Assembly (NCBI GenBank): GCA_963787425.1
Contig: CAWBCV010000007.1
Span: 310,001 to 374,000, forward strand
From: AP-15 sp963787425
GTDB lineage: Bacteria; Pseudomonadota; Alphaproteobacteria; ATCC43930; CGMCC-115725
Reading direction: 5' to 3'
DNA length: 64,000 bases
The notes under the pieces are model-generated. The model had not been told where the DNA came from. It was given only the letters and a program-made list of their open reading frames with translations, and made no database searches. The position numbers and the translations under genes were made by a program. Positions 51,712 to 59,916 of this stretch are shown piece by piece (the stretch's first letter is position 1; each line of letters begins with the position of its first letter).

Positions 51712-52775
51712 AGGCTCGTTCGACATGATGATCGTACCCGACGCGGCGAACATGCCGCCGACGCCGTGGCAGACCGAGATCCGGGCGTCGGGGACCTGCG
51801 CCGGGGCGGTGCCGCGCATCTGGCGCACGCTCTCCTGCAAGGCGTGCGTGCCGTACATGCCCGAATGCATGTACGAGAGGCCGCCGCCATTGGTGTTGAG
51901 CGGCAGCCTGCCGCCGGGGGCGGCATTGCGCTCGGCAATGAAAGCTCCGGCCTCGCCGCGCGGCACAAAGCCCAAATCGTCGAGGCCATAGATCGGCAGA
52001 TGCGCAAAGCTTGGCCCTGGCAGCGAACAGGGGCGTCGTAGATCATCAGATGGTCGACGCCCTTGTGCGTGATGCCGGCCTCGGCTAAGGCTTTGGCCCG
52101 GCGACGCGGAACGCGCGCGACGAGGTGAAATCCTTCATCTGGCTGACCATCGGGGTCTCGACACTCTCGCCGGTGCCGAACAGGTAGACCGGCTTCTGCG
52201 GGAAAGTCGCGGGCGCGCTCGGCCGAAACCAGGATCAACGCGCCGCCGCCATCGTTGACGAGACAGCACTGCAATAAGCGGAACGGGTAGGCGATCATCC
52301 GCGAATTGAGTACCTCCTCGATGGTGATCGGCGCCTTGAAGGTCGCGCGGGTTCTTGGCGGCCACGCTGCACGACCGAGACCATCGCCAGTTGCTCGTCA
52401 ATTGATTCGTCGTTCCCGCGCAAGCGGGAACCCAGGGGTCCGGGGCCCGTCACTCGCTCCTGGGCCCCCGCTTTTCGCGGGGGCGACGGGAAATATCGTG
52501 TAGCGCAGCACCGGGATCGTGAACAAAGTTCAGCGGCCCCATCGGCCGATAGGGCTGCTCGAACTGGCCGGCGAGGCTGGTCGGCGCGACGACATTGCGG
52601 GTGCGCCAGACGCCGGAACGGCCGCTCTCGCCATGCGTGATCAATACCGTCTCGCAGAGGCCCGAGGCGGTCGCCGCGACCGCACCGACGAGTACTAAGT
52701 CAACTGTCACCGTAGCGGCGGGTGCGCCCGACGCCGGAGCGGCCGCTCTCGCCATGCGTGATCGATGGGGCTCTC
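51712..52775 (-). pseudogene. Thiolase-like gene copy 5 (frameshifted, repeat-interrupted)
   Basis: From the C-terminal SVCHGVGGMFAASGTIIMSN at 51712 it matches the intact gene up to about 52682, near the nucleophile region, with frame breaks near 52030, 52100 and 52350. A palindromic repeat of about 98 bases at 52399-52496 replaces roughly 21 bases that would encode the YMKTYGLT segment. After a 36-base unrelated piece (52683-52718) a second short stretch, 52719-52775, repeats the GESGRSGVGRT codons. The copy therefore ends in a small internal duplication. Confidence 0.86.
52399..52496. repeat. Palindromic extragenic repeat inside thiolase copy 5
   Basis: Contains GTTCCCGC at 52412-52419 pairing with GCGGGAAC at 52424-52431 and a second arm pair, CCCCCGC with GCGGGGG, near 52472-52490. 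One strand reads SSFPRKREPRG, the mark of the same repeat family as at 44495 and 55515. Confidence 0.8.
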
Positions 52776-52848
52776 GCCGTCAATCTGTTTAGTGGATTGA
52801 ACGGCTATATTGGAATTTTTGAACCATCGACTTTATACTAGTATAGGC

Positions 52849-53577
52849 TTATCTTCCTCCAAAAATACTATCTACAAAGCGTAACGGTTTACTAATTTTT
52901 GGCTGCATCGCACTCAAGAAGTTAGTGATGCTAGGAAAAGCGTCTGTCTTACCTCTTAAGTCATAATACGCCTTACGAAACTTGGGCAAATCTACTCCTG
53001 CTGTTCTGAGAAATTGAAACTGCTCTTCTATGATATCGCGCCGCGCAATGCCACTATTCCATGCAGCAAGGATAGACTCTAAGGTATTGAGATATTCCAT
53101 CGTTCTAAACCGGATGTACGCCAGGTACCTACCGGTAATTACCATTTTGTTGTTCTGCTCGACATCCTTATCCGAAATATTTGGAAAGTTATTCAACAGG
53201 CAATTTAATATATCCTGAATCGTAATTTCTAAATTCGCAATCATTATATTCTTATAATCAACGAGGGCCTCGCATTGTTCAGGAGTGAATTTTTTTACTA
53301 ATTGAACAACCGCCGACGTCTCGATCCGTTGGCTCGCAGTCCATGTTCTGACCAAATCAACTGCTGTTTGTCGTCGCGATCGTTCGTGATCTAACCGCAG
53401 CTGCAGAAAGATGATCCCAGCGCTCACTCCCGTAACGACTGCAGTAGCTATCAGCGCTATAAAGGTACCTGTATCGAAGGGCGAACCGAAGATTGATCGT
53501 AGAGCCTCTCTCAGCTGGGCATTCTGCAAGGCGCCGATTAGCTCGGGACTTTTCAGGGCTTCGGTCAGCTGATCCAT
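52849..53577 (-). CDS. Uncharacterised membrane-anchored protein (DUF4760-like)
   Basis: About 242 residues. It has one membrane segment (TFIALIATAVVTGVSAGIIF) followed by QLRLDHERSRRQTAVDLVRT, a basic juxtamembrane start of a long helical domain, then NCLLNNFPNISDKDVEQNNK and GRYLAYIRFRTMEYLNTLES. The layout (one segment, then a helical domain counting staff-like RxxTxxLxxxW) resembles DUF4760 proteins of unknown role. Base composition is far lower in GC than the flanking thiolase copies 5 and 6, so it is acquired DNA. Two ATG codons start the frame; the second at 53577 is used. Confidence 0.65.
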   Translation of the reverse strand: MDQLTEALKSPELIGALQNAQLREALRSIFGSPFDTGTFIALIATAVVTGVSAGIIFLQLRLDHERSRRQTAVDLVRTWTASQRIETSAVVQLVKKFTPEQCEALVDYKNIMIANLEITIQDILNCLLNNFPNISDKDVEQNNKMVITGRYLAYIRFRTMEYLNTLESILAAWNSGIARRDIIEEQFQFLRTAGVDLPKFRKAYYDLRGKTDAFPSITNFLSAMQPKISKPLRFVDSIFGGR

Positions 53578-53791
53578 CACACCTCTCCGGAAGCATCGTA
53601 TCTATCAGCTGTGACGCCCGCTTCGCGCTGTCATAACGCTTCCTCCCCGGCCGATTGCGACCTATCGGTCTCGGCAGTTTCCTCTATGACTTGTCAGAGG
53701 TCAAACCATTTGGTTACCGATCAGACATAAACTGTCTGAAATTCTTACATTAGACGAAGGAGGGAGCAAACTCCGTTGGTCGGCTCCGCCT

Positions 53792-54934
53792 CTAACCCGG
53801 CTCATTCGACATGATGATGGTGCCCGACGCGGCGAACATTCCGCCGACGCCGTGGCAAACCGAAATCTGGGCGCCTGGGATTTGGGCGGGGGCGATGCCG
53901 CGCATTTGGCGCACGCTTTCTTGCAATGCGTACATGCCGTACATGCCGGAATGCATGTAGGAGAGGCCGCCGCCATTGGTGTTGAACGGCAATTTGCCGC
54001 CGGGGGCAGTATTGCGCTCGGCAATAAACCTGCCGGCCTCGCCGCGTCCGACGAAGCCCAGATCTTCGAGGCCGTAGATCGGCAGATGTGCGAAGGCGTC
54101 GTAGATCATCAGGTGGTCGACGTCGTTGTGCGTGATGCCGGCCTCGGCAAAGGCCGTGGGACCGGCGACGCGGAAGGCGCGCGACGAGGTGAAATCCTCC
54201 ATCTGGCTGACCATCGGCGTCTCGACGCTCTCGCCGGTGCCGAGCAGGTAGACCGGCTTTTGCGGGAAGTCGCGGGCGCGCTCGGCCGAGACCAGGATCA
54301 ATGCGCCGCCGCCGTCGGTCACCAGGCAGCACTGCAATAGGCGGAACGGGTAGGCGATCATCCGCGAGTTCAGCACATCCTCGACGGTGATCGGCGTCTT
54401 GAAGGTGGCGCGCGGGTTCTTGGCGGCCCATTCGCGCTGCACGACCGAGACCATCGCCAATTGCTCGTGCGTCAGGCCATAGGTCTTCATGTAGCGCAAG
54501 ACCGGGACCGTGAACAAAGTCGGCGGCCCCATTGGGCCATAGGGCTGCTCGAACTGGCCGGCGAGGCTGGTGGGTGCGACGACATTGCGGGTGCGCCCGA
54601 CGCCCGAGCGGCCGCTCTCGCCATGCGTGATCAGCACCGTCTCGCAGAGGCCCGAAGCGATCGCCGCGGCGGCGTGGCGGACATGGATCATGAACGAGCA
54701 GCCGCCGACCGCGGTGCCGTCGACCCATTTCGGCGTCAGGCCCAGATAATGCGCAACCGTCACCGGGGTCTCGCCGGCGGTTGCGATGCCGTCGATGTCG
54801 GTGGGTTTGAGCCCGGCATCGGCCATCGCATTGAGCGCGGCGTCGGCGTGCAATTGGATCTGCGACATATCGGGGATGACGCCGAGCCGCGTGGTCTCGG
54901 CGGCGCCGACAATGGCGATCGACTTGGGCTGCAT
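53792..54934 (-). CDS. Thiolase-family protein, intact copy (copy 6)
   Basis: A 380-residue thiolase-fold enzyme of the SCP2/lipid-transfer-associated type. It starts MQPKSIAIVGAAETTRLGVI with GGAGG eight bases before the ATG. The nucleophile Cys79 is in DGTAVGGCSFMIHVRHAAAA, and PFNTNGGGLSYMHSGMYGMY and SVCHGVGGMFAASGTII give the C-terminal active-site loop with His and Cys. Such proteins catalyse thiolytic cleavage or retro-Claisen/aldol steps on CoA thioesters and usually need a DUF35 partner, encoded five bases upstream. Five broken copies lie within 12 kb upstream in sequence order. Confidence 0.9.
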   Translation of the reverse strand: MQPKSIAIVGAAETTRLGVIPDMSQIQLHADAALNAMADAGLKPTDIDGIATAGETPVTVAHYLGLTPKWVDGTAVGGCSFMIHVRHAAAAIASGLCETVLITHGESGRSGVGRTRNVVAPTSLAGQFEQPYGPMGPPTLFTVPVLRYMKTYGLTHEQLAMVSVVQREWAAKNPRATFKTPITVEDVLNSRMIAYPFRLLQCCLVTDGGGALILVSAERARDFPQKPVYLLGTGESVETPMVSQMEDFTSSRAFRVAGPTAFAEAGITHNDVDHLMIYDAFAHLPIYGLEDLGFVGRGEAGRFIAERNTAPGGKLPFNTNGGGLSYMHSGMYGMYALQESVRQMRGIAPAQIPGAQISVCHGVGGMFAASGTIIMSNEPG

Positions 54935-54939
54935 TGCGA

Positions 54940-55431
54940 TTACCTCCGCTCGCGCGGTGTCAACGAGGCCAACACGCGCGTCGTTGTCTCGCGCAGATTT
55001 GCCTGGATCCCCGCATCGAGCGGCAACAACACCGGACGGAAGAGGGGGAGGGTGATCTCGTCGTCGAGCTTCTCGAAGGCGACTTCGACCGGCATGTCGA
55101 GCTCCAGCGCCTCGGGGGTCTGCGGGCACCCCGTAATGTTGGTCATCAGGCGCGGCCCCTCGTCGAGCTCGACGACGGCGATCGCATAGGGCGGCGTGAA
55201 GCCGGGCACCGGGCGGTGGTGGATCACATAGGAGTAGAGCCGGCCCTTGCCACTCGCCGCGAACACGGCGACATCGCGCGCGGCGCAGGCGGGGCAGAAC
55301 GGCCGCGGCGGGAAATACACCTTGCCGCAGGCGTTGCAGCGCTGCAGGCGCAATTCGCCCGCCCGCGTGCCGTCCCAGAAATGCTGCGTCTCCGGTGTCG
55401 GCTGCGGTCGCGCGCGTCTTCCTTCGGACAT
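54940..55431 (-). CDS. DUF35 OB-fold/zinc-ribbon acyl-CoA-associated protein
   Basis: A 163-residue protein. The zinc ribbon is LQRCNACGKVYFPPRPFCPA (CxxC then CPAC), and the OB-fold follows, GKGRLYSYVIHHRPVPGFTP and AIAVVELDEGPRLMTNITGC. DUF35 proteins bind thiolase-like partners and form the acyl-CoA binding part of the complex. The ATG at 55431 has GGGAGGAG before it. It ends five bases before the intact thiolase gene, forming one operon. None of the broken copies keeps a DUF35 gene. Confidence 0.9.
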   Translation of the reverse strand: MSEGRRARPQPTPETQHFWDGTRAGELRLQRCNACGKVYFPPRPFCPACAARDVAVFAASGKGRLYSYVIHHRPVPGFTPPYAIAVVELDEGPRLMTNITGCPQTPEALELDMPVEVAFEKLDDEITLPLFRPVLLPLDAGIQANLRETTTRVLASLTPRERR

Positions 55432-55514
55432 CGGCTCCTCCCGTGCAATCTGCGACAGCGACTTTGACGCCTGCCGAGAATTCGGGCAAACGGAATGCGC
55501 TATTGCAAGAATTT

Positions 55515-55590
55515 CCCTCCCCTTGTCTTCCCGGCGAAGGCCGGGATCTATTTCAGCCATGGGCACCGGCCTTCGCCGGTGTGGCGAAGG
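55515..55590. repeat. Palindromic repeat before the rhodanese gene
   Basis: Two hairpins, CCCGGC/GCCGGG at 55530-55545 and CACCGGC/GCCGGTG at 55564-55581. One strand reads FPAKAGIYF, the typical translation of this repeat family. It lies in the divergent region between the DUF35 gene and the rhodanese gene and ends just before the ribosome site of the latter. Confidence 0.75.
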
Positions 55591-55602
55591 AGGGGAGCCG
55601 GT

Positions 55603-57207
55603 ATGGAGGGTGCAATGGAGGAAACGCCTCGTAAGATAACGGCGGCTGAGTTGCGCGAGCGGTACCAGGCGGGCGGGGAGATCGCGATTCTCGACGCGCG
55701 CGAGGAGGGCGTCTTTCACGAGCGGCATCTGCTGATGGCGTCGTGCCTGCCGCTGTCGCGTCTCGAGCGGATCGCGCCCGGGCTGTTGCCGCGGCGATCG
55801 GCGCCCATCGTGGTCTGCGACGATGGCGAAGGTTTGGCCGAGCGCGCGGCGGAGCGGCTGATCGAAGGCGGCTATACCGAGCTCTCGGTGCTCGAAGGCG
55901 GGGTCAAGGCGTGGCAAGCCGCCGGGTTTCCGGTCTACAGCGGCGTGCATGTGCCGAGCAAGGCATTCGCCGAAGTCGTCGAGCACGAATACGGCACTCC
56001 GTGGATCAGCGCCGAGGAGCTCGCCGAGCGCCAGAAGCGCGGCGACCCAATGGCGATCTTCGACAGCCGGACCTACGAGGAGTACCACTCGAACACCATT
56101 CCCGGCGCGATCAGCGTGCCCGGCGCCGAGCTTGTTTATCGCTTCAAAGAGCTCGTGCCGTCACAAGACACGTTCGTTGTCGTCAATTGCGGCGGGCGGA
56201 CGCGCAGCATTATTGGCGCGCAATCCTTGATCGATGCCGGTGTGCCGAACCGCATCGTCTCGTTAAAGGATGGCACGATGGCGTGGCACCTTGCCGGGCT
56301 CGGGGTCGCGGCGGGGGCCACCGCGCGGGCGCCGGAGGTATCTCCCGAAGGGGTGGCCGCAGCGCGGCAGCGCGCCGAGGCGGTTGCGCGGCGCCATGGC
56401 GTACCGGTCGTCGACCGCGCCGCGCTCGCCGAATGGCAGCGCCAGGCGGATCGCCGCACCCTCTATGTGATGGATGTCCGCGACCCCGCCGAATACCGCG
56501 CCGGCCACCTGCCGGGGTCGGTCATGGCCCCCGGCGGCCAATTGGTGCAGGAGACCGACAGCTGGCTCGGCGTCTGGGGTGCGCGTGTCGTGCTGGTCGA
56601 CGATACGGGGGCCAGGGCGCGGATGACGGCGTCGTGGCTCAAGCGCATGGGGTGGGATGCATCGGTGCTCGAAGGCGGCCTCGAGGGCGTCGAGCTCGAA
56701 CGCGGCACGCCGACGGTGAAGAGCGGCATCTTCCCGCTCGCCGGCCCGGAGCCGGCGACGGTGCAGCCCTCCGAGCTGCAGGCGAACCCGGCTGTCGTGG
56801 TCGACCTGGCATTGAGCCGGCAGCATCGCCAGGCGCATATTCCGGGGGCCTGGTTCGCGATCCGCGCCCGTCTCGCCGAGGCGCTAGAGAAACTCCCGGC
56901 GCAAGGTGATCTCGTGTTGACCAACGAGGACGGCAAGCTCGCCCGCTATGCCGCGGCCGAGCTGCGCACCCGCCGCCCGGTCAAGGTGCTGGCCGGCGGC
57001 ACCGCAGCGTGGCGAGCCGCGGGGCTGCCGCTCGAAGCCGGCATGGGCCCGCTCGCCAGCGAGCCCGACGATGTCGCGCTGTCGGCGCGCGACCGGCCTG
57101 CGGACCGTGAGCGCTACATGCGCGCGTACCTCGCCTGGGAAATCGACCTCGTCAACCAGATCGGCCGCGACGAGGACTGCCGTTTCCGCCTCGCGCCGGT
57201 CGCGTAG
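55603..57207 (+). CDS. Four-domain rhodanese-like sulfurtransferase
   Basis: About 534 residues with four rhodanese domains. Domain 1 has ILDAREEGVFHERHLLMASC and a Cys loop IVVCDDGEGLAER. Domain 2 has IFDSRTYEEYHSNTIPGAIS and the canonical loop VVNCGGRTRS. Domain 3 has MDVRDPAEYRAGHLPGSV with Asp in place of the Cys (VVLVDDTGAR). Domain 4 has an Asn-Glu loop (LVLTNEDGKLAR). So two domains may carry persulfide and two are probably structural. The family transfers sulfane sulfur to an acceptor. ATG 55603 and ATG 55615 both have GGAG-type sites. The ABM gene follows after 14 bases. Confidence 0.85.
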   Translation: MEGAMEETPRKITAAELRERYQAGGEIAILDAREEGVFHERHLLMASCLPLSRLERIAPGLLPRRSAPIVVCDDGEGLAERAAERLIEGGYTELSVLEGGVKAWQAAGFPVYSGVHVPSKAFAEVVEHEYGTPWISAEELAERQKRGDPMAIFDSRTYEEYHSNTIPGAISVPGAELVYRFKELVPSQDTFVVVNCGGRTRSIIGAQSLIDAGVPNRIVSLKDGTMAWHLAGLGVAAGATARAPEVSPEGVAAARQRAEAVARRHGVPVVDRAALAEWQRQADRRTLYVMDVRDPAEYRAGHLPGSVMAPGGQLVQETDSWLGVWGARVVLVDDTGARARMTASWLKRMGWDASVLEGGLEGVELERGTPTVKSGIFPLAGPEPATVQPSELQANPAVVVDLALSRQHRQAHIPGAWFAIRARLAEALEKLPAQGDLVLTNEDGKLARYAAAELRTRRPVKVLAGGTAAWRAAGLPLEAGMGPLASEPDDVALSARDRPADRERYMRAYLAWEIDLVNQIGRDEDCRFRLAPVA

Positions 57208-57221
57208 CTGGAGGACTGGAG

Positions 57222-57914
57222 ATGCGTCTTCAATATTTAATCTTTGCCGTGGCCGCGCTCGTCCTGGGGACAGCGGGGCCGCTCTATGCGGAGGAGACCA
57301 TGAACGGGCCCGTCTATATCGTCACCTATTTCGATGTCGCGCCGACTGCGGCGCAGCAGAGCGCCGGGATCGTTCGGGACTTTGCCGATGCGAGCCGCAA
57401 GGAGGACGGGAATGCCGGCTTCGACGCATTCGAAGAAATTGGCAGGCCGAGCCGCTTTGCGACCTTGGAGACCTGGCGCGACAAGAAGACCGCGGACGCG
57501 CACAACGCGGGGACCGCCGCGGCCGCATTCCGCAGCAAGCTTCAGCCGCTGATGATCGGCGGGTTCGGAGCACGGCCGCATGGCGGGCTCTCGGTTGCAG
57601 CCCCGAAGGGGCAGCTTCCGGCCGACGCTCTCTACGTTCTGACGCATGTCGATGTTTTCCCGACCTACAAGGACCAGGCGATCGAGCTCGTCAAGGCGCA
57701 GGCCGAGGCGGCACGCAAGGACGACGGCAACTTGCGGTATGACGTCGTGCAGTGGGACGGGCACCCGAACCATTTCACGTTGGTCGAGGTCTGGCGCGAC
57801 CGCAAAGCCTTCGACACGAGTGTGACGACACCGCACAACAAGGAATTTCGCGACAAGCTGACGCCGCTAGAAGGCGCGCTCTATGACGAGCGGCTGTACC
57901 AAGCCATACGGTAG
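57222..57914 (+). CDS. Secreted two-domain ABM-type (antibiotic biosynthesis monooxygenase) protein
   Basis: A 230-residue protein with a signal peptide (MRLQYLIFAVAALVLGTAGP, cleaved near LYAEE) and two dimeric alpha-beta barrel domains. Domain 1: VYIVTYFDVAPTAAQQSAGI and GFDAFEEIGRPSRFATLETW; domain 2: ALYVLTHVDVFPTYKDQAIE and LRYDVVQWDGHPNHFTLVEV. The tandem layout means one chain can form the two-barrel unit that single-domain relatives make as dimers. Relatives are quinol monooxygenases or haem-degrading proteins; no reaction can be assigned. The GGAGGACTGGAG ribosome site and 14-base gap place it in one operon with the rhodanese gene. Confidence 0.8.
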   Translation: MRLQYLIFAVAALVLGTAGPLYAEETMNGPVYIVTYFDVAPTAAQQSAGIVRDFADASRKEDGNAGFDAFEEIGRPSRFATLETWRDKKTADAHNAGTAAAAFRSKLQPLMIGGFGARPHGGLSVAAPKGQLPADALYVLTHVDVFPTYKDQAIELVKAQAEAARKDDGNLRYDVVQWDGHPNHFTLVEVWRDRKAFDTSVTTPHNKEFRDKLTPLEGALYDERLYQAIR

Positions 57915-57934
57915 AATGCCGGTCCTGACCAAGA

Positions 57935-58058
57935 TACTCCTCTCCTCCCGCTTGCGGGGGGAGAGGGCAGGGTGAGGGGGGTGCGCGCCGCCGCATCGGC
58001 GTTGCTAAGAGGCCACCACACCCTCCCTCTCCCCCGCAGAGCGGCGGAGAGGGGCCTT
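57935..58058. repeat. Long imperfect inverted repeat (MITE-like) between ABM gene and ggt
   Basis: The left arm around 57937-57984 (CCTCTCCTCCCGCTTGCGGG and on) and the inverted right arm around 58016-58056 (CCCTCTCCCCCGCAGAGCGG and on) pair imperfectly around a 30-base centre. Read as protein, one arm gives LPRRAAERG-like text, which is why the ggt frame appears open further upstream. A related arm forms the start of rimM (about 39790-39850). It may act as a terminator for the ABM gene. Confidence 0.7.
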
Positions 58059-58067
58059 GTCGCCGCG

Positions 58068-59711
58068 ATGATATTCCTGCTCATGCTATCCGCCGGTGCA
58101 GCGGGAGAGGTCGAGGCCGAGCACGGCATGGTGGTGTCCGCTCATCGGCTGGCATCCGAGGTCGGGGTGCGTATCCTCGAGGCCGGCGGCAATGCGGTCG
58201 ATGCCGCGGTTGGGGTCGGCTATGCGCTCGCCGTCGTCGACCCGTGCTGCGGCAATATCGGCGGCGGCGGGTTCATGACTGTACATCTCGCCGATGGGCG
58301 GGAGACGTTCATCAATTTCCGCGAGACCGCCCCCGCAGCCGCGACTGCCGCGATGTACCTCGACGCGAATGGAAACCCCATCGCCGACCTCAGCCGGCAC
58401 GGCTATCTTGCCGCCGGCGTGCCCGGTACGGTGATGGGGCTCGACTATGCCGCGACCAAATACGGCCGGCTGCCGCGCGCCCAGCTGATCGCGCCGGCGG
58501 TTGCGTTGGCGCGAGACGGTTTCGTGCTGAGCCGGGCCGACACCGATATTCTCGATACCCGGGCCGACCGGTTCGCCAAAGACGCCGCGGCCGCGGCAAT
58601 TTTTCTGCGGCCGGACGGCAGTCATTTCGAGCCCGGGGATCGCCTCGTGCAGCGCGACCTCGCAGCCATCCTCGAGCTGATCTCGGACCAGGGACCGGCG
58701 GCGTTCTACAAAGGCCCGGTCGCAGTGGCCGTCGAGAAGGCGAGCCGGGGGAATGGCGGGGTTCTCGCCGCCGAGGACTTTGCCGCCTACACGGTCACAG
58801 AGGCGGCGCCTCTCGGTTGCTTCTATCGCGGCTACCACATCGTTTCGGCGCCGCCGCCGAGCTCCGGCGGTACCACTATGTGCGAGATCCTCAATATCCT
58901 CGAAGGCTACGACGTCGGTGCGTCGGGGTTCCGCTCGGCGCGATCCATCCGTCTAATGGTCGAGGCGATGCGCCGCGGCTACCGCGACCGCAACGCCTAT
59001 TTGGGCGATCCCGAATTCGTCGAAAACCCGCTGGAGCATCTGCTCTCGAAGGACTACGCCGCTTCCCTTCGCGCCGAGATCGCCCGCGGCGACGCCGAAA
59101 AGGGGGCGGGGGATGGCGCGCCGCGCGAAAAATCCGAAACGACCCATTATTCGGTCGTCGACGGTGAAGGCGCCGCCGTCGCGGTCACGTACACGATCAA
59201 CGGCTATTTCGGGGCTGGCGAGGTGGCGCCCGGCACCGGCTTTTTCCTCAATAACGAGATGGACGACTTCACGGTGAAGCCGGGCGCGGCAAACCTCTAC
59301 GGTCTCGTCCAGGGCGAGGCCAACACGATCGCGCCCGGCAAGCGGCCGCTCTCATCGATGGCCCCGACCTTGGTCGAGCGGGACGGCAAGGTCGTTCTGG
59401 TGCTCGGCAGCCCCGGCGGCTCGCGGATCCTCACCACCGTCCTCGAGACGATCATGAATATCATCGACAACGGCATGGCGGCGCAGGAGGCCGTCGACGC
59501 GCCGCGCCTCCACCATCAAGCGCAGCCGCAAGATGTTTATTTCGAGCATTCCGGTCTGTCTCCGGAGGTAATCACGCAGCTCACCGGAATGGGCTACAAG
59601 CTGGTCGAGCAACGGCCGTGGGGCGCGGTCGAATTGATCGAGATTGCCAATCGCCGGCTCCGCGGCGTCAGTGACAGCCGGCTGCCCGCCGGCGCCGCGG
59701 TCGGATACTAA
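58068..59711 (+). CDS. ggt: Gamma-glutamyltransferase
   Basis: A 547-residue Ntn hydrolase that cleaves glutathione and other gamma-glutamyl compounds in the periplasm. It has a signal peptide (MIFLLMLSAGAAGEVEA) and the large-subunit motifs GNAVDAAVGVGYALAVVDPC, GNIGGGGFMTVHLADGRETF and GVPGTVMGLDYAATKYGRLP. The self-cleavage Thr is in KSETTHYSVVDGEGAAVAVT, so the small subunit starts there, with NNEMDDF and RPLSSMAPTLVERDGKVVLV following. The frame is open to 57972 through repeat sequence; the ATG at 58068 begins the signal peptide. Confidence 0.93.
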   Translation: MIFLLMLSAGAAGEVEAEHGMVVSAHRLASEVGVRILEAGGNAVDAAVGVGYALAVVDPCCGNIGGGGFMTVHLADGRETFINFRETAPAAATAAMYLDANGNPIADLSRHGYLAAGVPGTVMGLDYAATKYGRLPRAQLIAPAVALARDGFVLSRADTDILDTRADRFAKDAAAAAIFLRPDGSHFEPGDRLVQRDLAAILELISDQGPAAFYKGPVAVAVEKASRGNGGVLAAEDFAAYTVTEAAPLGCFYRGYHIVSAPPPSSGGTTMCEILNILEGYDVGASGFRSARSIRLMVEAMRRGYRDRNAYLGDPEFVENPLEHLLSKDYAASLRAEIARGDAEKGAGDGAPREKSETTHYSVVDGEGAAVAVTYTINGYFGAGEVAPGTGFFLNNEMDDFTVKPGAANLYGLVQGEANTIAPGKRPLSSMAPTLVERDGKVVLVLGSPGGSRILTTVLETIMNIIDNGMAAQEAVDAPRLHHQAQPQDVYFEHSGLSPEVITQLTGMGYKLVEQRPWGAVELIEIANRRLRGVSDSRLPAGAAVGY

Positions 59712-59916
59712 CGGCGTCGATACCACAAGATTGACGCGCATCGGAGGCCCCCGCCCTGCCCGGGAACCGAGGGGGTTTGTTGGAGGTTCTACAGTCAGGC
59801 CGCAGTGGACTGCGGTTCGCAGCGTTAAGTGAGTCAGCCGCTGGCCGGTCAACTGCCCGTTAACGCCGCTATCCCAGAATGGGCGGCTCGCGCAAGCTGG
59901 TCGGCGACAGTAGAAC

